A DNA stretch of 64,000 nucleotides, from positions 117,948-181,947 of the forward strand of contig DATKVV010000008.1 of assembly GCA_035529895.1 (NCBI GenBank). The letters run 5' to 3'. Both the position numbers and the translations under genes were made by a program. The notes under the pieces were generated by a model, which saw nothing but the letters and a program-made list of their open reading frames with translations, was not told the DNA's origin and searched no databases. This DNA is from JAUWKC01 sp035529895 (GTDB lineage: Bacteria > Planctomycetota > Phycisphaerae > Sedimentisphaerales > Anaerobacaceae). Positions 35,760-44,437 of the stretch are shown one piece after another. Numbering within the stretch: position 1 is the stretch's first letter; the number at the start of each line of letters is the position of its first letter.

Positions 35760-36328
35760 TAAGCGTGGTCCACCCTCTTGAGCAGGTAAGGCTTGTCGGC
35801 AGGAACCCGCTTATATGCCCCCGAAGGACAAGCAGCCGCAATCGAGCATTCGTTACAGTTCAGACACCGGTCGTGGCGCACCTGAAGAAACAGCGACCCG
35901 TTGCCGAAAGCATTACAGCCCTTGACGCACTTGCCGCACCCGTTGCACAGTTTCTCATCAATCGTGTATTCATAATACGGGTCCTCTATGAACGTCCGCT
36001 TAATGGCGCCGGTCGGACAAAGCTGGTTTTCCGCAGCCTCCGTAATATCGTGAGGCTCAGGCCCGAAGAACCCGAAACAGATTCTGCAGTATCCGCACAC
36101 CGCGTATGCGTGAACGCACTTGACCGCCGATTCTTCCAGCACGCAGTACGTGGCGCAGTTGCCGCACGCAACACACGTGTATGGGTCAATCTGCCAGACC
36201 GTATCGGTCCTCTTGCTGCTGCCGCTGAAGAAGCCGGCCGCCGCGCCGAGACCCCCCAGGCAGGTCCCCCAGACGCTCTCCCGCAGAAACCGCCGCCTCG
36301 TAATATTGTCTTTATTATTTTCCGTCAT
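35759..36328 (-). CDS. Tat-exported ferredoxin-type 4Fe-4S protein (NapG-like)
   Basis: A 189-residue protein with a twin-arginine signal (ITRRRFLRESVWG followed by a hydrophobic Gly/Ala stretch). Several 4Fe-4S sites follow: CVACGNCATYC, CVHAYAVCGYCRICFG, CNGCGKCVKGC and CLNCNECSIAAACP. This spacing resembles NapG/NrfC-like periplasmic ferredoxins that pair with NapH-like membrane proteins, and the NapH-like gene follows immediately. It folds with its clusters in the cytoplasm before export through Tat. It overlaps the small gene upstream by 14 bp. Confidence 0.9.
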   Translation of the reverse strand: MTENNKDNITRRRFLRESVWGTCLGGLGAAAGFFSGSSKRTDTVWQIDPYTCVACGNCATYCVLEESAVKCVHAYAVCGYCRICFGFFGPEPHDITEAAENQLCPTGAIKRTFIEDPYYEYTIDEKLCNGCGKCVKGCNAFGNGSLFLQVRHDRCLNCNECSIAAACPSGAYKRVPADKPYLLKRVDHA

Positions 36329-36563
36329 TACCTGTTCTCACCAAAACCTCTTTGGCCGACAAAGCCTGCGGCAGGCCGCACTTCTCAAAAACCTCGCAGC
36401 GCCGGCATATCCCCCCATTTACGCATTTGCCCTCTCGTACCAATCTGCGCCTCTTGGCAAGAACCGCCCCCCCTGCCGCTCCCAGCAGCCCCAAAGCAGC
36501 GTACCGCACTACCCCCGTCAGCAGTTCACGCCGGCCTGAGCTATGTCCGAAATGTTCCTTCAT
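36315..36563 (-). CDS. Small single-span Cys protein of the redox operon
   Basis: An 82-residue protein. An SSGRRELLTGVVRYAALGLL stretch resembles a Tat-like or N-in membrane anchor. A short cysteine cluster follows (KCVNGGICRRCEVFEKCG), four Cys in 15 residues, enough to bind one Fe-S cluster or a metal. It lies between the NHL propeller and the Tat ferredoxin and overlaps both, so it is probably a genuine subunit or maturation factor. I do not recognise a named family. Confidence 0.72.
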   Translation of the reverse strand: MKEHFGHSSGRRELLTGVVRYAALGLLGAAGGAVLAKRRRLVREGKCVNGGICRRCEVFEKCGLPQALSAKEVLVRTGNDGK

Positions 36564-37603
36564 TATTCTGCTTTTATCCTGCTGAATATCCTGACAACAT
36601 TCTTAATCGTATCCAGAACAAAAATCCGCCCTGCCGCATCGACGGCCACATCAAAGCCGCCCGCCTGACACTCCGACGGGAACTCGCACACGCGGGAGGC
36701 GCCGCCCGCAACCAGTTGCTCAGGTCCCGCAACCACGCCGACAAACGCACCATCGGCATCGTAAATCTTTACGCGCACCAGCCCCTTTTCGCAGGTGACA
36801 AAACTGCCGTCCCCAAGTATCGCGAAATTCACCGGATTACAGCAGCCGGTGAAACCATCCAGATGAGACGAAAACCTGCCCCACGAAAACTCAAGGTCGC
36901 CCTCAAACGTATACGCCTCAATGCGATGCAGACCCGGATTGACCACCCGCAGAAGCCCGTCGCGGCCGACCGCAAGGTCGAAATACGGACTCGGTATCAA
37001 AAAGCCCGGAATATTCTTGTCTTTGTCTTTCTTGCCGATACGATTAATCAGCTTGCCGCCGACATCGTGGTGGGTAACAATTCGATTGCCCGCGTCCGCA
37101 ACAAACACATCGTTGCCCGAAACAGCGACGCTGGTCAAAACCGCATCTTCACCCAGGCTCTGCCAGGCTGCCAGGCGCTTGCCCTGACCGTCGTAAATCT
37201 CCACATGGTCCTTCACTCCGACATAGATTCTCCCGTCATCAGCCGCCGCCAGACACCGAGGCATCCCGCCAACGGGAATCTCGCTGAGCAAATCGCCGCC
37301 CTGGCCAAATACGCGAATGGCATTGTCGCCGGCAACATAAATGCGCCCGTCGGAGCCGACGGCGATTCCGTGCGACGCCTTAAGTCCCGTGTCAATTGCT
37401 TCTGCCGATTCCTTATACAGAATCAGATTCGGGTCAATCTTCGCCAGCTCTTTAATATCGTATTCGAACGCCTTGCCGAGACCGCTGCCCTTTTCACCCG
37501 TAGTATCAAGCCACATCAGGGCAAAAACAGCAATCACCGCGGCAACAGCTATAAGCACGCCTGTAAAGATTTTAATATTTGCCATCCCCAATTGCTTGTT
37601 CAT
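36563..37603 (-). CDS. Membrane-anchored NHL-repeat beta-propeller protein
   Basis: A 346-residue protein with one N-terminal transmembrane helix (FTGVLIAVAAVIAVFALMWL) and an extracytoplasmic propeller of about six NHL-like blades. Examples are HGIAVGSDGRIYVAGDNAIR, VAVSGNDVFVADAGNRIV and FDVAVDAAGRIFVLDTIKNV. A GCCNPVNF motif and two further cysteines (CEKG, CEFPSEC) are unusual for NHL domains and could form disulfides or bind a cofactor. The stop overlaps the small Cys protein gene by one base. The function is inferred only from the operon, as an extracytoplasmic partner of the NapG/NapH-like proteins. Confidence 0.83.
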   Translation of the reverse strand: MNKQLGMANIKIFTGVLIAVAAVIAVFALMWLDTTGEKGSGLGKAFEYDIKELAKIDPNLILYKESAEAIDTGLKASHGIAVGSDGRIYVAGDNAIRVFGQGGDLLSEIPVGGMPRCLAAADDGRIYVGVKDHVEIYDGQGKRLAAWQSLGEDAVLTSVAVSGNDVFVADAGNRIVTHHDVGGKLINRIGKKDKDKNIPGFLIPSPYFDLAVGRDGLLRVVNPGLHRIEAYTFEGDLEFSWGRFSSHLDGFTGCCNPVNFAILGDGSFVTCEKGLVRVKIYDADGAFVGVVAGPEQLVAGGASRVCEFPSECQAGGFDVAVDAAGRIFVLDTIKNVVRIFSRIKAE

Positions 37604-37680
37604 TTCTGCACACCGTTTTATACAGCAAAACTTATTGAATGTTCATTATAACCGATGAAAAAGTCGCCTTCAACACACCT

Positions 37681-39072
37681 CTATTGTCTGGTGACATCGA
37701 GACATATCATCCGCTTCAAATCACGCAGAATCAATCTGCCGGACGCAATGGCCATTGGTCCCCATGCGTCCGGCCCTTCCAGCACCTTCCCCGATGCAAG
37801 CTGCACGTAGCCGCCGGGTGTAGCCTCGGCCATTGTCAACAGTCCTGAGTCGTTCATAACATATATCAGCCCGTCGGCAATGATATACGGACCAAGTCCG
37901 AATTTGTGAGCGCTGGTGCTCGTCCACACAACCTTCCCGTTCAGGTCAAGACAGGCAAGCTGCCCGTCCGGCCTGACCCCGTAAATGTAACCATCGTAGA
38001 AAATCGGCGTATGCTGCGGCGAGCCGAACACCTCCGGCCCCAGACGAAAAACCGTCTGCGCAGCCATTTTCCCGTTCTCCTCGGTCAACCGAAGCATCAG
38101 GCTTCCCGCGTTGTACCCACCCGAAAGAAAAATCAATCCTTCTCCCACAACCACCGGCATGGGTACATTAGCGATACGAATCTGCCACTCGCTGTTCTCC
38201 CACAGAATACTGCCGTCCTCCGCGGAGATTCCAACCACGCCGCCGCTGGCGCAATAAACGTACATACGCCTGCCCATAAACTCCGCCGGCGCCACAGAGG
38301 AATGTGTCATTGTCCAGCCATGCGGGTTTGGAGTTTTCCAGATAATCTCTCCCGTTTCACAATCGACCGCCATCATCAGCGCATCCCCACCGACGCCGAT
38401 TATCGCTCTGCCTCCGTCTATAAGCGGACACTGCCCCGCATACCAGGGCGGGACTTTCGCCCTGAAGTCCCTCACCAGGTCGAGCATCCAGCGAAACTGT
38501 CCTGTCGCCGAATCCAGACACGTCACGTGACATTTCGGCCCCAATGTCACAACGTACTTCTCCGTCACCGCCGGCACCGTCCGGCTCATACCGTGATTGC
38601 GCTTCACCTTGACCGGATAGGAATACCGCCAGATTTCTCTGCCGTCCGCCAGTGAGAAACAACGGACCGCATCCGCCTGCTTCTGCCGGTCGTAATCCAA
38701 AACATAAACCCGACCATCCAAAACCGCCGCACCGGCGTATCCCTCGCCGAGCTCCACCGACCATAAAACGCCCGGCCCGTCCGCCGCCCATGTCCTCGCC
38801 AGGCTGACGCCCTCACGGCTTATCCCATCCAGGTTCGCGCCCCTGAAGCGGGGCCACGACCCGGGCAGGTCAGCCGCCACGCCATCAAACGCGACGAACT
38901 CCCCTTGCAGTTCTTTTCCGCCGCTTTCATCCCGAAGATCCTGCGGCGCATTGTCGGCTACGGGCAATCGCTCCCTTAGCTCCGTCGCCGCGTCACTTCC
39001 GACCCAAAAGTATAGGCAGACCACTCCAACTACCACTAATCCAGCCGGAATTGCTCTTGCCAGTTCCCTCAT
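37681..39072 (-). CDS. Membrane-anchored beta-propeller (PQQ-like repeat) protein
   Basis: A 463-residue protein with an N-terminal anchor (AIPAGLVVVGVVCLYFWVG), an acidic linker and a single PQQ-like propeller starting at SWPRFRGANLDGISREG. Blades show the usual pattern (LADGREIWRYSYPVKVK, DCETGEIIWKTPNP, SAEDGSILWENSE). Many buried tryptophans and glycines fit the fold, but no quinone or calcium active site is apparent. It lies 29 bp after the FtsX permease gene and 77 bp before the NHL gene on the same strand. It may be exported and held near the permease. Confidence 0.86.
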   Translation of the reverse strand: MRELARAIPAGLVVVGVVCLYFWVGSDAATELRERLPVADNAPQDLRDESGGKELQGEFVAFDGVAADLPGSWPRFRGANLDGISREGVSLARTWAADGPGVLWSVELGEGYAGAAVLDGRVYVLDYDRQKQADAVRCFSLADGREIWRYSYPVKVKRNHGMSRTVPAVTEKYVVTLGPKCHVTCLDSATGQFRWMLDLVRDFRAKVPPWYAGQCPLIDGGRAIIGVGGDALMMAVDCETGEIIWKTPNPHGWTMTHSSVAPAEFMGRRMYVYCASGGVVGISAEDGSILWENSEWQIRIANVPMPVVVGEGLIFLSGGYNAGSLMLRLTEENGKMAAQTVFRLGPEVFGSPQHTPIFYDGYIYGVRPDGQLACLDLNGKVVWTSTSAHKFGLGPYIIADGLIYVMNDSGLLTMAEATPGGYVQLASGKVLEGPDAWGPMAIASGRLILRDLKRMICLDVTRQ

Positions 39073-39101
39073 AATACGTTCTGCCTCAACGCTTTTTCAG
39101 A

Positions 39102-42100
39102 CTACTCGTTCCTGAGAGCATCCAAAAGTCTTCCACTAAGCGCAAATCCCGCAGCAATCCTTATCCACACAATACCGCTGACTGCTATCGCCGTCACCAT
39201 CAGTATCAGGGAAAAATACGGTACCTGCGCGCCCGGCGACCTCAACGCGGGCCCGACCGCCAGCACCGCAGCGGCAACCCCACACACCAAGCCAGCCAGC
39301 ATAAGTCCCGAATGCTCGTAGAACACCATTCGCTTAAGTGCCGCCTTGTCAAACCCCACCGCCCGCAGCATCCCAAGCTCCCCCCGCCGGTCAACCACAT
39401 TACGGAGCACCACCAGCCCCAGCCCCACACTGCCGAGAACAAGCCCCAGACCTCCCAGCATCTGAAATATTGACAGGTACGTGTTCTCAACCACGCTGAA
39501 CGCCGCCAGTCGCTGCACGGCCGGCGTCAGTTCCAGCCCAAAGTCCTTCAACGCGCCGGAAAGCTTCTCGGCTGCCGTCTCCGCCGTCTGCTGGGCCGCA
39601 TCGATAAGAAACATCCTGTACCCGTCCTCAGACGGGAAACGCTCGATAAACTCATCCTCGGCAATAAGCAGACTGCCCTGCAGAATCGAGCTCTTCAGTA
39701 TCCCGACGATACGCAGCTTAAACGTCTGTCCCTTCTCGTCACTATATTCGAGCTCATCTCCGATAGATTTGCCCAGCGCCCATATAACTGTCGCATAATC
39801 CCCGATTGCCGGCGCCACGCCCTCACCCTGTTCGCGGTTAAGCAGCCCCCAGGCATCCTTCTTATCCGCGCCTTTACTTACGTTGATAAACCCAAAAGCC
39901 CCTCGCACCTGCAGCTGCTCCGGCCGCACCCCCAGCAACCGGGGCTTCTGCGCCCGGTTCAGATTAAGGCAGCTCGCGTCGTCGCCGTCATGCACGCGCA
40001 ACTGGACCACCTCAATACCTTCCAATTCCTTTTTATCCAGGCCGAGTGACTTACGTCCGCTGTCACTATTCAAATCCTGCAAAACGCCTATGGCCGATTC
40101 ACCGAACAGGGCAAATCCTCCCGTGCCTGAATCCCTTCGCTGCGCTTCGGCCAGCGGGTTATGTCTGTTGGCCCCCACGGCGATAACCAGAAAGACGCCG
40201 CACGCCAGCAGCCCTACTACCGTCAGACTCCGTCCGCTTCTCCTGGTTGAGTTTCGTAATCCCAGGCCGGCCAGTGACCTCATAGGCTTGCGAAAACCGC
40301 CCCCAACCATCCTTAATAAGGAATGACTTAATCCAAGTCCGGCGATCAACAGCAGCGCCCCTGCACCAAAGAAGAAACCGGCCGCCTCGCTGCTCTGGCG
40401 TACCCATACCACCGCCAGAAGTGCCGCTGCACCGGTCGCCGCCAATGCCGCCACCCACAGCCCTGTCTTCGCCCTCGATACTCGCCCGGCGGCAAAGAAT
40501 TGCCATTCCAAATTCCCGGCCAGAAGCTCGCGGGCCGGCCGGGATATTCGCTTACGCACAGCCAGCCATATTGCGGCAAGAGAAATAACCACTCCACCCA
40601 GCGCCCCAAAAAGCAGCGTCGATGGTTTCGCATAAAAGTGTATCGAGGACCCGCTCACTGCCGCCCGCCACATCGTAGCCAGCCCATAAATCATACACTT
40701 GGTGTAAATCATCCCCGCAGCCGTTCCCGCGATTGACCCGAGCACCGCCAGAATACCACCCTCGACCAGCAGCAGCCCCCGTACCAGCGTGGGCGAATAA
40801 CCCACAGCCAGCAGCATCCCAATCTGTTCGCTCCGGCTCTCGGCGCCAAATACAAAAACCAGACCCGTCAGCAGCAGCGCTGATACCACCAGAAACATGC
40901 TGAAACCCAAAAACAATTGCCCGAAATCAGTCCCTTCATTTCCCGCCTTTAGCCCACGCTCGCGAACAGGCTGAAAATACAGCCCCACAGACGAAGGCTC
41001 CACGCGCTCCAATATGTTTGAGGCTAAAATGCCCCCCAGCTCCTTACTCAGCGGATAGCGCACCGCTGTCAGGTTTCCATATCTGTTGCTCCACATCGCC
41101 CGGCCGGCCTCGAGCGTAACAAACGCCTTCGGCGTCCCACGATACATAAGCCAGTAATTCTCATCCTGCTTGCGTATCTTATCCAGGTCAATAGGAACGC
41201 CCGGCTTCCAGTCCCTGCAATTATCCACGTCCGCCAGACCGGGAAAATCCGGCATCAGCTCCCGGTCCGCTATCACGCTGTCCATCGGGATTATGCCGCG
41301 AACCTTAAACCGGCTCATCTTCTCCTGCAGCTTCCTCATCGGCCCGACAACCAAATATCCCAGCTCAATCACGTCCCCCACTTTGGCGTCAAGGTCACCG
41401 GCAAGCCACGTGTTAATCAGAATCTCGTCGTCTCTCATATCCGGCGGAATAACATTCGAACCTGCCGATTTCCCAATAGCCGTCACTATTGAATACGGGG
41501 TCATCCTGTCACCCAGCCGCAGTCCGTTTACAAAATACGTGAAAACTCCAATCGCATTATTCGCCACATTCATCGCGGCTTCAGACAAAGGTTCCTCTAT
41601 GAATATCCGTGTGCTGCGCACTTCGAACACACCCTGCCGCTCCAGCTGGCGAAGCTCGAGGCTCGCGTCAGCAAGTTTCCAGCATTTACGAATAGCTTTA
41701 TCTGCTTGCTCAACCGTTATAGCACCTTCCCGGCGCTCGGCCACCAGTACTGTGTTCGCACGGACACTCAGGCCGACCTTTTCTTGCAGCCATTCGATGG
41801 GAACAAAAACGTTCAATGACGCTGCTTGATTCGCCTGCAAACTGAACAGGCCGAACTCCGACTCTCCTGCAACCGCCCTTACCGCCAGCCGAAACGCGAC
41901 CGACAAATCCGAATCGAGTGTCAGCGGTGCATCCTTTGGCATCAGGTCAGGCTTCTCAATCCGCAACACAACCTCATCCCGCGCTCTGACGCCAAGTCTT
42001 GCCGCCAACGGCTCATTTAAGACTACGCCCTCACTCCAGTCATCGCCGAAAGGATTGCGTCCTCCCCCAATCCGATAAAACCGCTCATCGACGCCCAGCA

Positions 42101-42422
42101 CCTCGATTCTATTTGCCCGCCTCATACCATCGTTGTTCGAAACCAACCCTCGCAGTTGCAGCACGGGCGCCGCCGGCGCACCAAGCTCCGCCGCCAATTC
42201 GTCCGCCAGCGCGGCCCTGAAAAACCGCTTGCCCCCGATAAGGGCCAACTGTGTCTTACCCAGCCGAGCCGTCGCCATCCTCCTGAGGCTGTAACTTACC
42301 GAGTCGCCCACCACCAGCGCGCCCGTTAACACCGCCGTACTTGCCACAACGGTCAGCAGCACACCCAGATTCGTCCGCCAGTAAAAAACAAGGCTTCTTT
42401 TGACAAGGCTCCACAAGCTCAT
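39102..42422 (-). CDS. Large FtsX/MacB-type ABC transporter permease
   Basis: A 1106-residue membrane protein made of two FtsX-type units. An N-terminal helix (LGVLLTVVASTAVLTGALVV) is followed by an approximately 450-residue extracytoplasmic domain and an FtsX core near residues 510-640 (LFLGFSMFLVVSALLLTGLV, GILAVLGSIAGTAAGMIY). Further helices lead to a second periplasmic domain and a final FtsX core with FQMLGGLGLVLGSVGLGLVV. This organisation matches mechanotransmission or lipoprotein-release-type ABC systems rather than classical exporters. The ATPase partner is encoded 1 bp upstream. The substrate is unknown. Envelope remodelling or export linked to the propeller proteins is possible. 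Confidence 0.88.
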   Translation of the reverse strand: MSLWSLVKRSLVFYWRTNLGVLLTVVASTAVLTGALVVGDSVSYSLRRMATARLGKTQLALIGGKRFFRAALADELAAELGAPAAPVLQLRGLVSNNDGMRRANRIEVLGVDERFYRIGGGRNPFGDDWSEGVVLNEPLAARLGVRARDEVVLRIEKPDLMPKDAPLTLDSDLSVAFRLAVRAVAGESEFGLFSLQANQAASLNVFVPIEWLQEKVGLSVRANTVLVAERREGAITVEQADKAIRKCWKLADASLELRQLERQGVFEVRSTRIFIEEPLSEAAMNVANNAIGVFTYFVNGLRLGDRMTPYSIVTAIGKSAGSNVIPPDMRDDEILINTWLAGDLDAKVGDVIELGYLVVGPMRKLQEKMSRFKVRGIIPMDSVIADRELMPDFPGLADVDNCRDWKPGVPIDLDKIRKQDENYWLMYRGTPKAFVTLEAGRAMWSNRYGNLTAVRYPLSKELGGILASNILERVEPSSVGLYFQPVRERGLKAGNEGTDFGQLFLGFSMFLVVSALLLTGLVFVFGAESRSEQIGMLLAVGYSPTLVRGLLLVEGGILAVLGSIAGTAAGMIYTKCMIYGLATMWRAAVSGSSIHFYAKPSTLLFGALGGVVISLAAIWLAVRKRISRPARELLAGNLEWQFFAAGRVSRAKTGLWVAALAATGAAALLAVVWVRQSSEAAGFFFGAGALLLIAGLGLSHSLLRMVGGGFRKPMRSLAGLGLRNSTRRSGRSLTVVGLLACGVFLVIAVGANRHNPLAEAQRRDSGTGGFALFGESAIGVLQDLNSDSGRKSLGLDKKELEGIEVVQLRVHDGDDASCLNLNRAQKPRLLGVRPEQLQVRGAFGFINVSKGADKKDAWGLLNREQGEGVAPAIGDYATVIWALGKSIGDELEYSDEKGQTFKLRIVGILKSSILQGSLLIAEDEFIERFPSEDGYRMFLIDAAQQTAETAAEKLSGALKDFGLELTPAVQRLAAFSVVENTYLSIFQMLGGLGLVLGSVGLGLVVLRNVVDRRGELGMLRAVGFDKAALKRMVFYEHSGLMLAGLVCGVAAAVLAVGPALRSPGAQVPYFSLILMVTAIAVSGIVWIRIAAGFALSGRLLDALRNE

Positions 42423-42423
42423 C

Positions 42424-43113
42424 TCAGGCCCGTTTCTTCCTCAACACACCATCATTCAGTTCGAGCACTCGTCCCATGTTTTTTGCCAGTTTCGTCGAGT
42501 GTGTCACTACAATCAGCGTAACCCCTTCACTGCGGTTGAGCTCAACCAACAGTTGCACTATGTTCTCCGCTGCTTCCCTGTCCAGCGACCCGGTCGGCTC
42601 ATCCGCAAGCAGCAGCTTCGGCCTGTTAATCAAAGCCCTGACCACCGCCACACGCTGCCGCTGTCCCCCCGAAAGCTCACCGGGCCGATGCAGCGACCAG
42701 TCCTCAAGCCCCACGCGATTGAGCAGTTCAAACGCCCTTACCTCAGCCTCTATGCGCCATCCCCGGTCCTTGTCCGTGAGCGTCGGCACCAGAACGTTTT
42801 CGAGAACGGTACACTGCGGCAGAAGATGATGAAGCTGAAAAACAAAGCCTATTTCCTTATTGCGAACCTGGGCCAGTTCCGCGTCATCCAGCCCGGCCAA
42901 ATCTTCGCCGTCAAAAAACACACGACCGGACGTGGGCCGGTCCAGGCCCCCCATAATATTGAGCAGCGTGCTCTTGCCGCTGCCCGATGGCCCGACTATC
43001 GCCGCGGCCTCGCCCCCGTCAATCTTCAAAGTGATGTCCTTCAGAACACGAACCGCCCCCGTGTCCCCCGGCCATTCATAGGTCTTTGTCACGTTAATAA
43101 GCTCGAGCATCAT
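42424..43113 (-). CDS. LolD/MacB-type ABC transporter ATPase
   Basis: A 229-residue nucleotide-binding protein. It shows Walker A GPSGSGKST, the Q-loop (FVFQLHHLLPQCT), the signature LSGGQRQR, Walker B LLLADEPTGSLD and the switch histidine in IVVTHSTKLAKNM. The DEPTGSLD sequence and length are diagnostic of the LolD/FtsE/MacB branch that pairs with FtsX-like permeases, and such a permease is encoded immediately downstream. The start overlaps the glycosyltransferase stop (TGATG region), and ATG 43110 is an alternative start. Confidence 0.94.
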   Translation of the reverse strand: MMLELINVTKTYEWPGDTGAVRVLKDITLKIDGGEAAAIVGPSGSGKSTLLNIMGGLDRPTSGRVFFDGEDLAGLDDAELAQVRNKEIGFVFQLHHLLPQCTVLENVLVPTLTDKDRGWRIEAEVRAFELLNRVGLEDWSLHRPGELSGGQRQRVAVVRALINRPKLLLADEPTGSLDREAAENIVQLLVELNRSEGVTLIVVTHSTKLAKNMGRVLELNDGVLRKKRA

Positions 43114-44420
43114 TGTCCTGGCGGAAACTGCCGCACAGCCCCTTCACATATACGCACTATTTCTTCAGCGGTTTGGTCCACATTAAACCTTGCAAGCACC
43201 GCCTCTCTGCCCTGCCTTCCAAGTTGCCGCGCATAATCCACGTCAAGCAGCACCCGCTCCAGCGCCGAGACCAGACCGCCGATGTCATTCGGCTCAAACA
43301 GCACCGCGCCTCCTGTCATCTGCGCCAGCTCCGGAAACGCCCCGCTCGCAGGCTCGACCACAGGCACCCCGGCCGCAAGCGCCTCAAGCATGTACTCCGC
43401 GTACGCAACAGGCTGCTTCTCCGGCACCGACAGCACCGAGAGGCTTCTGAAAAACGAAAGCTTGCTGTCACGGTCGAAACGCGGCACAAACTCCACGTCA
43501 TCAACCAAACCACAAGACTCGATTCGCCGTCGAATCTTGTTTATAAAAGCTTCATCGCTGCGGTTCTTGCCCCCGGCTATCCGCAGCCGCGCATTCTTCA
43601 ATCTGTCATTCTTCTTGAGTCTGACAAAAGCTTCAACCAGCGTATCCAAACCCTTATTAAAGCACATCCGCGAAAGAAAGCCGACAGTCGGCACTTCAGG
43701 CTCAGCCCCCCTTGCCTCATAGCCGTCCAACGAAATACCTGTGTGCACAACATGCACTCGCCCGGCGCCAAGCCCCAGCCTTTTGCGCATAACATCCGCA
43801 TAGTATTTGCTGACTGCGATGAATGCGTCCACGTCATCGGTGCGCTCCCGGACCATTGCCCACGCCTGTTCCGAATACGGCTGCCCCAATCCATCCAGAA
43901 AACCGTCTTCGTCCTGAAGCAGGCACAATACCGGCACCCTGACCTTCCCCCTGATGCTTCCAGCCAGACCCGCCAGCAGAACGTTGGACAGACACACCAC
44001 ATCCGGCCTGTGTCTCTCTGAACCCAGCCATTCGATGAGTCTGTCCAGTTCCTTTGCCTGCCGCCCGTGCTCGCCGCGCAGCATTGACACCGTCATTTCC
44101 CCCAAGTCCTTCGCACTGGTCATATCCGACTCGGCGCCCACCCACCGCAAAAGTCTCGGCGAGTCAAACAACCGGTCTATCCACCGAGGCGTCTTGCGGA
44201 AAAAATCCGATTTCTGCTGCAGGTAAACATTGATGCCCCCGAAAAAAATCGGCGTCTGACCGCCCGATGCCTCTCTATTCATCCCGACCGGCAGATACAT
44301 CGGCGCGACTACGGCATCGTGTCCCTGCCTTCGCAGAGCCCCGACAAGCGCCAAATCGCGCAGGCAGTTGTCACAGTAAAAAGTGCCCCCTGTGCCGGGA
44401 ATAATCTGAATAATTCTCAT
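43110..44420 (-). CDS. GT4-family glycosyltransferase
   Basis: A 436-residue GT-B fold enzyme. The N-terminal acceptor domain begins RIIQIIPGTGGTFYCDNCLR. The C-terminal nucleotide-sugar domain has GFLSRMCFNKGLDTLVEAF, RIAGGKN, and the GT4 EX7E region (PEKQPVAYAEYMLEALAAG, PVVEPASGAFPEL). It should transfer a sugar to a lipid, glycan or protein. The acceptor is unknown. I chose ATG 44420 over an upstream TTG. Its place inside an operon of envelope redox and transport genes is unexpected and suggests a surface glycan or glycosylated partner. Confidence 0.88.
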   Translation of the reverse strand: MRIIQIIPGTGGTFYCDNCLRDLALVGALRRQGHDAVVAPMYLPVGMNREASGGQTPIFFGGINVYLQQKSDFFRKTPRWIDRLFDSPRLLRWVGAESDMTSAKDLGEMTVSMLRGEHGRQAKELDRLIEWLGSERHRPDVVCLSNVLLAGLAGSIRGKVRVPVLCLLQDEDGFLDGLGQPYSEQAWAMVRERTDDVDAFIAVSKYYADVMRKRLGLGAGRVHVVHTGISLDGYEARGAEPEVPTVGFLSRMCFNKGLDTLVEAFVRLKKNDRLKNARLRIAGGKNRSDEAFINKIRRRIESCGLVDDVEFVPRFDRDSKLSFFRSLSVLSVPEKQPVAYAEYMLEALAAGVPVVEPASGAFPELAQMTGGAVLFEPNDIGGLVSALERVLLDVDYARQLGRQGREAVLARFNVDQTAEEIVRICEGAVRQFPPGQ

Positions 44421-44437
44421 AAATCCCAATTCCGACT

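Noticed and set aside
35765..37651. Long plus-strand open frame (628 codons) antisense to the redox genes
   Set aside because: It lies opposite five clear minus-strand genes with Fe-S and propeller motifs. It has no ribosome-binding site and no domains, as expected from high GC.
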